Shown: piece by piece, positions 5,499 through 10,720 of the stretch
Numbering within the stretch: position 1 is the first letter of the stretch
Layout of the letters: the number at the start of each line of letters is the position of its first letter
NCBI GenBank assembly: GCA_002435875.1
Contig: DIVN01000236.1
Location: forward strand, 1 to 10,720
DNA length: 10,720 nt
Direction of reading: 5' to 3'
Origin: Anaerolineales bacterium UBA6131
GTDB taxonomy: Bacteria > Chloroflexota > Anaerolineae > UBA2200
Notes under the pieces: model-generated
Seen by the model: only the letters and a program-made list of their open reading frames with translations
What the model was told of the DNA's origin: nothing
The model's database searches: none
Program-made: the position numbers and the translations under genes

Positions 5499-6641
5499 CT
5501 AGCGATAGCGACTCTGGTTTTCCAAGTGCTCGTCAAAGGTTTCTGCAAAGACGTGTGAGCCATCGCCCTTGGCAAGGAAGAACAGGTATTCACTCGCCGT
5601 GGGATTCAGAACGGCCTCGATTGACGCGAGCCCCGGGCTGCAGATGGGGCCCGGTGGCAAGCCAGAGTTGAGGTATGTGTTGAAACGCGAATCGATGGCG
5701 CGCAGCTCCGCCAGTGTCACGCTGGGCCACCACCGCCCAGATGATGGGTCGTAGCCCTTCGCATACTGAACCGTGGGGTCAGACTCTAGGTACATGCCGA
5801 TCTGCAGCCGATTCAGGTACACCCCAGCGATTATCGGGCGCTCTTCCGCGATCACAGCCTCACGTTCGACGATAGAAGCTAGGGTCAAGACCTCGTAGAG
5901 GTCAAGCCCGATATCCAGTGCTTCCTGGCGCATCTCGATAGTCACCCGACGATCAAAGTTGCGCAGCATCTCATCAATGACAGCGGTGGTGGTTACATTC
6001 ACTGGGAATTGGTACGTGTCTGGGAACAGGAAGCCTTCAAGGGTCTTGGGTGCCTGTGCCGGGCGATCCCTGAGAAAGTCGTACTGAAACGCATCGTCCC
6101 TGACCAGGGCGATGAATTCCTCCTGGTCCACCAGACCCTCAACGGCCAGTAGATGCGCCATTTCTTCGGCCCTGAGGCCTTCACGTATGGTCACGGTCCT
6201 GGCTGTCAGCCGACCGTGCTGAAGCTGCTGGATGACCTCCGAGATGGACATGTCGCGGCGCAGGGAATAGTCACCAGCTTCGATTTGGTTATCGACGCCC
6301 CAGTAACGCAGGACCAGCCGGAACAACTGGGCATCCTTAATGATCGAGGCTTGCTCCAGTCGATCCGCTACAGTCGTGGCGCTCTCTCCGACCCGAATGG
6401 TGAATGCCACCTCGGCGCTGTCAGAGCTAGGCGGGGTGTCAATCTCAGCCCGTCTGAGGTTCAGGTAGACGCCCAGAACTGCTCGCTGCATCGAACCCAG
6501 ATCTATCGTCTGCGCGGGCTGCGATGTCGCCCGGATCTCGGTCATGTAAAACCACACAATGCCTGCGGCGGAGCCAAGGATGATCAGCAATGCTATGGAA
6601 AACAGCACAACACGGACGATGATGCCTTTCCCGCTATCCAC
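5499..6641 (-). CDS. mltG: Endolytic murein transglycosylase MltG (YceG-like)
   Basis: Membrane-anchored lytic transglycosylase that cuts nascent peptidoglycan glycan strands at the outer face of the membrane and so sets strand length. From the GTG start it is 380 residues: one N-terminal transmembrane helix (about 7-33), a LysM-like subdomain (about 78-130), then the YceG catalytic domain with GFLFPDTYQFP (203-213), LASIVERE (254-261) where E259 is the catalytic Glu, LESDPTVQYAKG (285-296) and GLPPGPICSPG (327-337). All key segments are intact. I prefer GTG at 6639-6641 because GAGGAGGAG lies 3 nt upstream; an in-frame TTG at 6663-6665 would add 8 residues but has a poor ribosome site. It is the last gene of the alaS-ruvX cluster in this window and starts 10 nt after the ruvX stop. 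Confidence 0.94.
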   Translation of the reverse strand: MDSGKGIIVRVVLFSIALLIILGSAAGIVWFYMTEIRATSQPAQTIDLGSMQRAVLGVYLNLRRAEIDTPPSSDSAEVAFTIRVGESATTVADRLEQASIIKDAQLFRLVLRYWGVDNQIEAGDYSLRRDMSISEVIQQLQHGRLTARTVTIREGLRAEEMAHLLAVEGLVDQEEFIALVRDDAFQYDFLRDRPAQAPKTLEGFLFPDTYQFPVNVTTTAVIDEMLRNFDRRVTIEMRQEALDIGLDLYEVLTLASIVEREAVIAEERPIIAGVYLNRLQIGMYLESDPTVQYAKGYDPSSGRWWPSVTLAELRAIDSRFNTYLNSGLPPGPICSPGLASIEAVLNPTASEYLFFLAKGDGSHVFAETFDEHLENQSRYR

Positions 6642-6644
6642 GGT

Positions 6645-6653
6645 CTCCTCCTC
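6645..6653 (-). promoter_or_regulatory. Ribosome binding site that decides the mltG start
   Basis: GAGGAGGAG on the minus strand overlaps the ruvX stop codon (TGA, 6652-6654) and sits 3 nt before GTG 6641. Ribosomes ending ruvX would be placed on this site, which suggests translational coupling. Confidence 0.6.
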
Positions 6654-7119
6654 AGGTAGCCTCAAGATCCTGACGGCTATCCACGCCGGGAAACGAATCG
6701 CCGGCCGGATTAGCCACCCGCTGGGTATCCAGGTAGCTCTGCAGGATCACCGCGGCAGCAGCTGCGTCAATCTCATCCCTTCGTGCGCGTCGGCCCGTCT
6801 CGTGAAACAGACGCTCGGCCTGCACGGTCGATAGGCGCTCGTCCCACAGGATGACCGGAACAGCCACACGCGCCCGCAGTTTTGTCGCGGCACGCTCCAC
6901 ACGCTGCGCCTGAGGGCCCACCGTCCCATCGAGGCTGCGCGGATAGCCGACCACTAGCTCGCCCACGCTGTGTTTGCGCACGAGCTCGGCAATCGATTGC
7001 AGTGCGCTGTCCAAGTCACGGCCAGCGATCACTGCCAGGGGTGTGGCCAGCCAGGCGCTGGAATCGCTCAGCGCCAAGCCAATCCTTCTTTCTCCGAGGT
7101 CCACGCCCAGAATGCGCAT
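6652..7119 (-). CDS. ruvX: RuvX/YqgF family protein (putative Holliday junction resolvase / pre-16S rRNA nuclease)
   Basis: RNase H-like fold protein of 155 residues, implicated in 16S rRNA 5'-end maturation and, by fold, in Holliday junction resolution. Conserved motifs are all present: GVDLGERRIGLALSD (5-19) with D7, VVGYPRSLDGTVGPQA (56-71), WDERLST (92-98) with E94, and DEIDAAAAAVILQSYL (115-130) with D118, giving the expected acidic metal-binding set. The ATG at 7117-7119 is chosen because MRILGVDLG is the standard family N-terminus. The frame stays open 14 codons further upstream into the preceding gene. It starts 2 nt after the stop of the baseplate-J-like gene (7122-7124) and its own stop overlaps the mltG ribosome site, so both junctions look translationally coupled. 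Confidence 0.94.
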   Translation of the reverse strand: MRILGVDLGERRIGLALSDSSAWLATPLAVIAGRDLDSALQSIAELVRKHSVGELVVGYPRSLDGTVGPQAQRVERAATKLRARVAVPVILWDERLSTVQAERLFHETGRRARRDEIDAAAAAVILQSYLDTQRVANPAGDSFPGVDSRQDLEAT

Positions 7120-7121
7120 GC

Positions 7122-8630
7122 CTAATCCGCAACGACGCGTACGTAGATACGCCTGGTCCAAATCGGCAGCCGCCCAAGTAGGCTACCAGAAAGGCTAATC
7201 TCCGGCTGTGTGCTTAGATCAAACTTGCGGCTAAGTACGGTCTTGGCATTATCGACCGATAGCCCAGCAACGGCCGCACGCACCTCATCCAGCTCGATAT
7301 CTGGAACGATGTAGGCTTGAGCAGACATGCCGAAGAGGGCTTGCGCCAGCGTGGCACTGATCACGGCCCCGCGTTCGTAGTTCACGCTATCGGACAACAA
7401 ACGATACCCATCCCTTGTGCGTTGCTGTATCAGGGCCAGGATCACTTGCTCGGCGCTGTGTCCGTCCACCGCCAGCCCACGCACGTTGACGGTCATGCTC
7501 ATGCCCAACTGATCTACCATGTCATCGACCTTGTGGTCGAATTCTTCCGAAACCGCACGGATATCGAGGGACCCGGGTGGAACGAATTCTTTCTCGCGCA
7601 GGCTTGCGGTCAGCGCCTTGTAGGCCTCTTCTTGCAGCCCCTGCATGAGCTTGCTACGCAGGGTCACTTTGTCTGCTGCGGCCACGGTGGACAGCCTTCT
7701 GACCGTTCCGCCTGTGATACGGGACTCATTGAGCACGTTGGCCTGTGCCGCCACTGGTCCTTCCACGATGTTGATTGTGAGGGCTGGGACATTGCCACTC
7801 GGGCCCGGCTCTGCTGCCAGGACGCCCACTCGAACCGTACCATACAACTCACCCGGCAGCCTCACATCGGCGATTGTGTAGAATCGCACGCTTTCGCCAT
7901 AGCTTGTCCGAACGACGGTGCCCTTGGTAATGGTCATAGGTACCGTGGTTCTGTTGGCGAACAGCACAGTGCCCTGCGCGTGGCCGTCGGGCACATCGCG
8001 TTTGTTGGTGGTGGCAACGGTATCGAAACCGTCTTGGTCAATCGTGACCATACGAGCCGGCACTAGGGCTTGGCTGTAATCAATGTCCGTGCGCTCGAGC
8101 ACGCCCGTCACTTCCATGGCAGCAGAGGTTCGCTGACTAATCGGTTGCAGCGTGACAGTAGCGGAGGGTAAGGCGAATAGGGCGACGAAGGCGAGCCCCA
8201 ATATGGCTGCGCATCCCGCGGCTAGTATCACTCCGGCCCGGCGAAAACGCGAGCGCCCTGCGCGTGTACTGGCCTTGTGCCCGAGCGACTCTAGCGCTAG
8301 GCCAGGGCTCGGTCGTTGTGGGAGTCCAGCGAGACGACGTCGACGGCGATCGAGCGCAGCGATGTCCGCTCTGCGCGCGTTGGCAGGGGAAGAGAATAGT
8401 AGGAAGCCCGCCTCCCTGGCCATCACCTGAGTAGCACGGTCTGCGACCACAAGGCCTATTCGGCGGGACAGGTTGTCCCCCCACCGCCGAAGTAGCCGCA
8501 GATTCACCTCGTTGCGCTCCAGAGCCTCGCAACCTTTGGGCACAACTAGCACGATATCATCATCAGCCGCCTCAATAAGCCCGTAGATGGCAGTGATGCT
8601 TTCTTCGCCTGTCAACTCCACAATGTGCAT
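7122..8630 (-). CDS. Membrane-anchored baseplate J/gp47-like protein
   Basis: A 502-residue protein of unknown function, though the family name comes from phage baseplates. The N-terminal cytoplasmic domain (1 to about 90) looks Rossmann-like, with IVLVVPKGCEAL (26-37), VNLRLLRRW (42-50) and GLVVADRATQVMAREAGFLLF (59-79). A basic linker (SRFRR) leads into one transmembrane helix (about 132-154). The outer part has a baseplate-J-like core (about 217-305): GTVLFANRT, then VRFYTIADVRLPGELYGTVRVGV and EPGPSGNVPALTINIVEG. A predicted beta-rich C-terminal half ends RRIYVRVVAD. I recall similar anchored proteins from Chloroflexota and candidate-phyla genomes. No other phage gene is nearby, so it is a cellular gene. 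It sits 58 nt after alaS and 2 nt before ruvX. The ATG is preceded by CAGGT. Confidence 0.8.
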   Translation of the reverse strand: MHIVELTGEESITAIYGLIEAADDDIVLVVPKGCEALERNEVNLRLLRRWGDNLSRRIGLVVADRATQVMAREAGFLLFSSPANARRADIAALDRRRRRLAGLPQRPSPGLALESLGHKASTRAGRSRFRRAGVILAAGCAAILGLAFVALFALPSATVTLQPISQRTSAAMEVTGVLERTDIDYSQALVPARMVTIDQDGFDTVATTNKRDVPDGHAQGTVLFANRTTVPMTITKGTVVRTSYGESVRFYTIADVRLPGELYGTVRVGVLAAEPGPSGNVPALTINIVEGPVAAQANVLNESRITGGTVRRLSTVAAADKVTLRSKLMQGLQEEAYKALTASLREKEFVPPGSLDIRAVSEEFDHKVDDMVDQLGMSMTVNVRGLAVDGHSAEQVILALIQQRTRDGYRLLSDSVNYERGAVISATLAQALFGMSAQAYIVPDIELDEVRAAVAGLSVDNAKTVLSRKFDLSTQPEISLSGSLLGRLPIWTRRIYVRVVAD

Positions 8631-8688
8631 CGGTTACCTGCTTGCCAGCAGTTGTATGAGTCTGTTGCAGGATCCTCGCCTAAGCATC

Positions 8689-10720
8689 TTACAGCAGCCC
8701 TTCGATCAGGTGTGGCACTTCGCGAAGCAAATCGGGAATCTTGCCTGCCTCTCGCCCGCCTGCCTGAGCAAGATCAGGCCGACCGCCTCCTCCCCCATTC
8801 ACTATCTTCGCCAGCGCGGCAACGAGCTTACCCGCATGGATGCCTCTGGCAATCAGATCGGGTGTCACAGCGGCCACCACAACAGGCTTTTCGGAAATGC
8901 AGGACACCAGCACCAAGACCGCCGAAGGCAGTTTGTCTCGCAGCACATCGATCATCTCGCGCATGCGGTCCACACTGTCGGCGTTCACTTGCGAGGCGAG
9001 GACCTGCACGCCGTGCACAGTCTCAACTGCTGAAAGCAAGCTCAGTGCCGTCTCCTGCGCGGTCCTGCCGCGCAATTGCTCAACCTCACGCTGCTGCTGG
9101 CGCAGTTGATCGCCAAGCTGCCGAACCTTCTGTGGCAGATCACCTGCTTGCACCTCGATAACGTCGGCTGCCTGAGAAAGCAGGTCAAGCTGTCGCTCGA
9201 TGTACTCCTCAGCTGCTCGGCCGGTCACCGCCTCGATGCGACGCAGACCGGAGCCGATGCTGGATTCGCTGATGATCTTGAACAACCCGATTTGCCCGGT
9301 GCTGCGCAAGTGCGTTCCGCCGCATAGCTCACGGCTATAGTCATCTCCTACGCCCACTACTCTGACGGTGTCGCCGTACTTTTCACCAAACAAAGCGATA
9401 GCACCGCTGTCACGTGCCTGCTGATAACTGCTTACGTCTGAGTGTACACCTAGATCTGCGCGCACAGCCGCATTGACTTCACGCTCGATCTGTCTTAGCT
9501 CGCTGGGGGATACTGGCTGAAGGTGCGTAAAGTCAAAGCGCAGGCGGTCTGGTGCGACAAGCGAACCCGCCTGTCGCGCATGGTCGCCGAGAACGGAGCG
9601 CAAGGCGTGGTGCAGAAGGTGCGTGGCCGTATGATTGCGTGCGATGTCGAGGCGCCGGCTTTCGTCCACGATGGCCTCCACCTGCTCGCCGCTGCGAACG
9701 GTGCCTTCAACCACATGCCCCATGTGCACAATCAACCCCGCGATGGGGTGCCGTGCATCGTGGACCTCTATACGGCCATGGGGACTCACAATAATGCCGC
9801 TGTCGCCCACCTGTCCACCGCCCTCGGCATAGAACGGGCTTTGATCCAGGATCACTTCCACGTCCTCCGCTGTAGCCGCGGCGTCGCGCACCTGACCGTC
9901 GACCAACAAGGTCAAGACACGGGCCTGCCCACTGCCTGACTGATAGCCAGTAAAGACCGTCGCCGGAAGATTGAGGCTCCGCAACAGCTCTTGTTCACGT
10001 TCAGGCTCGAAATGCATGGCCGCGCGGCCTCGCTCACGCTGGACGTCCATGGCAGCACGGAATCCAGCTTCATCTACCGTCAGACCCTGCTCTTTTGCTA
10101 CGTCGCGGGTAAGGTCCAGAGGAAAACCATATGTATCGTAGAGACGAAAGACCTCATCCCCCGGGATCGATTCTCCTCCGGCCGCCTTGATTGTGGAGAT
10201 GCTCTCCTGCAGCAGGTTAAGCCCGGTGTCAAGTGTCTGTAAGAAGCGCTCTTCTTCCTGGGTCACCGCCCGCAGGATAAAGTCGCGTCTTTGCAGCAGT
10301 TCCTGGTAGTAGCTGCCCATGATGTCCATGACTGCCTCTATGACCGAGGACATGAAGGGCTGTGCGAATCCGAGCATCTTGCCATGACGTGCTGCCCGGC
10401 GGAGGATCAGCCGCAGCACGTAGCTTCTACCTTCGTTGCCGGGCAATACCCCGTCAGCGATCAGAAAGGCGATCGCGCGTGCGTGGTCGCTGATCACCCG
10501 GTAAGAGACCAGTTGTGCATCTCGTTGAGCGTCACTGTGACCCAGCATCTCCTGTGTCTTGCGAATGATGGGCCAGAACAAGTCCGTGGCATAGTTGTTG
10601 TCTTTGCCTTGCATGACCGCGGTAAGGCGCTCAAAGCCCATCCCTGTGTCGATGCTGGGCCTCGGCAACGGTCTGGTAACCCCGTCGGAGGTGGTCTCGA
10701 ACTGCATGAAGACGAGGTTC
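8689..10720 (-). CDS. alaS: Alanine--tRNA ligase (partial; N-terminus beyond the right edge)
   Basis: Charges tRNA-Ala with alanine and clears mischarged products. About 676 codons are visible and the frame is open to the window edge (NLVFMQFET reads across 10707), so the first ~200 residues of a ~870-residue enzyme are missing. Visible in order are the end of the catalytic domain (RPSIDTGMGFERL, about 10620-10660), the tRNA-recognition helices (GRSYVLRLILRRA), and the editing domain with HTATHLLHH (about 9610-9630) and CGGTHLRSTGQIG (about 9290-9330), which give the zinc-type H..H and C..H ligands. A coiled-coil linker (about 9000-9160) leads to the C-Ala/DHHA1 domain with VNGGGGGRPDLAQAGG (about 8750-8800). 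Nothing is broken. It is upstream of, and probably co-transcribed with, the baseplate-J-like gene, ruvX and mltG; the promoter lies outside the window. Confidence 0.97.
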   Translation of the reverse strand, partial: NLVFMQFETTSDGVTRPLPRPSIDTGMGFERLTAVMQGKDNNYATDLFWPIIRKTQEMLGHSDAQRDAQLVSYRVISDHARAIAFLIADGVLPGNEGRSYVLRLILRRAARHGKMLGFAQPFMSSVIEAVMDIMGSYYQELLQRRDFILRAVTQEEERFLQTLDTGLNLLQESISTIKAAGGESIPGDEVFRLYDTYGFPLDLTRDVAKEQGLTVDEAGFRAAMDVQRERGRAAMHFEPEREQELLRSLNLPATVFTGYQSGSGQARVLTLLVDGQVRDAAATAEDVEVILDQSPFYAEGGGQVGDSGIIVSPHGRIEVHDARHPIAGLIVHMGHVVEGTVRSGEQVEAIVDESRRLDIARNHTATHLLHHALRSVLGDHARQAGSLVAPDRLRFDFTHLQPVSPSELRQIEREVNAAVRADLGVHSDVSSYQQARDSGAIALFGEKYGDTVRVVGVGDDYSRELCGGTHLRSTGQIGLFKIISESSIGSGLRRIEAVTGRAAEEYIERQLDLLSQAADVIEVQAGDLPQKVRQLGDQLRQQQREVEQLRGRTAQETALSLLSAVETVHGVQVLASQVNADSVDRMREMIDVLRDKLPSAVLVLVSCISEKPVVVAAVTPDLIARGIHAGKLVAALAKIVNGGGGGRPDLAQAGGREAGKIPDLLREVPHLIEGLL

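Noticed and set aside
5366..5671. Plus-strand frame with a signal-peptide-like start
   Set aside because: It begins with GTG without a ribosome site, becomes Arg/Ser-rich without domain character and overlaps about 170 nt of mltG antisense.
7120..7161. 14-codon upstream extension of ruvX
   Set aside because: The frame is open, but the conserved family start MRILGVDLG is at 7119 and the extra codons overlap the previous gene.
7317..8066. Long 249-codon plus-strand frame
   Set aside because: It lies wholly antisense to the baseplate-J-like gene; the His/Gln/Cys-rich translation has no recognisable domain and no ribosome site.
7122..8630. Prophage or tail-like injection system suggested by the baseplate J similarity
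   Set aside because: No other tail, sheath, capsid or integrase gene is present; neighbours are housekeeping genes and the protein has a membrane anchor.

Overview
The window is bacterial chromosome of moderate-to-high GC with dense, short-spaced genes. The best guess is a member of the Chloroflexota (Anaerolineae-like). Three things point there: a minus-strand cluster alaS / membrane-anchored baseplate-J-like gene / ruvX / mltG, a YghO-like two-part acyltransferase, and a small membrane protein of a type I associate with that phylum. The taxonomic call is inference from gene content, not from a marker comparison. I see no mobile element, CRISPR array, rRNA or tRNA.

Left part (1-2306). The N-terminus of a minus-strand membrane protein (1-100) diverges from a SAM hydrolase (DUF62 / SAM hydroxide adenosyltransferase, 322-1095). 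Each has a good sigma-70-type promoter and a very short leader. A nicotinamidase/isochorismatase-family hydrolase (1243-1758) follows. It converges on a small TPR protein with a very acidic tail (1890-2306, minus).

Middle part (2307-5261). The TPR gene diverges from a lipoprotein gene (2493-3215) built from two copies of one ~87-residue unit. A perfect 15-bp palindrome sits over the -35 box of the TPR promoter. A 386-bp gap carries a TATAAT promoter embedded in an inverted repeat, and leads into a YghO-like GNAT protein (3602-4738). Next comes the most interesting gene in the window, a BCP/PrxQ-type peroxiredoxin (4803-5261). Its peroxidatic cysteine codon is an in-frame TGA, followed at the right distance by a perfect 6-bp stem-loop with G in the loop. 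I read this as a selenocysteine peroxiredoxin with a bacterial SECIS element. The protein has no cysteine at all, so it would be a 1-Sec enzyme.

Right part (5499-10720, all minus). Read in transcription order, this holds alaS (5' end outside the window), a gp47/baseplate-J-like protein with one membrane anchor, ruvX (yqgF) and mltG (yceG-like). Spacings are 58 nt, 2 nt and 10 nt, so this looks like one operon joining tRNA charging, RNA/DNA processing and cell-wall glycan termination. It resembles the Firmicutes order alaS-ireB-ruvX-...-mltG, with the baseplate-J-like gene in the position of ireB.
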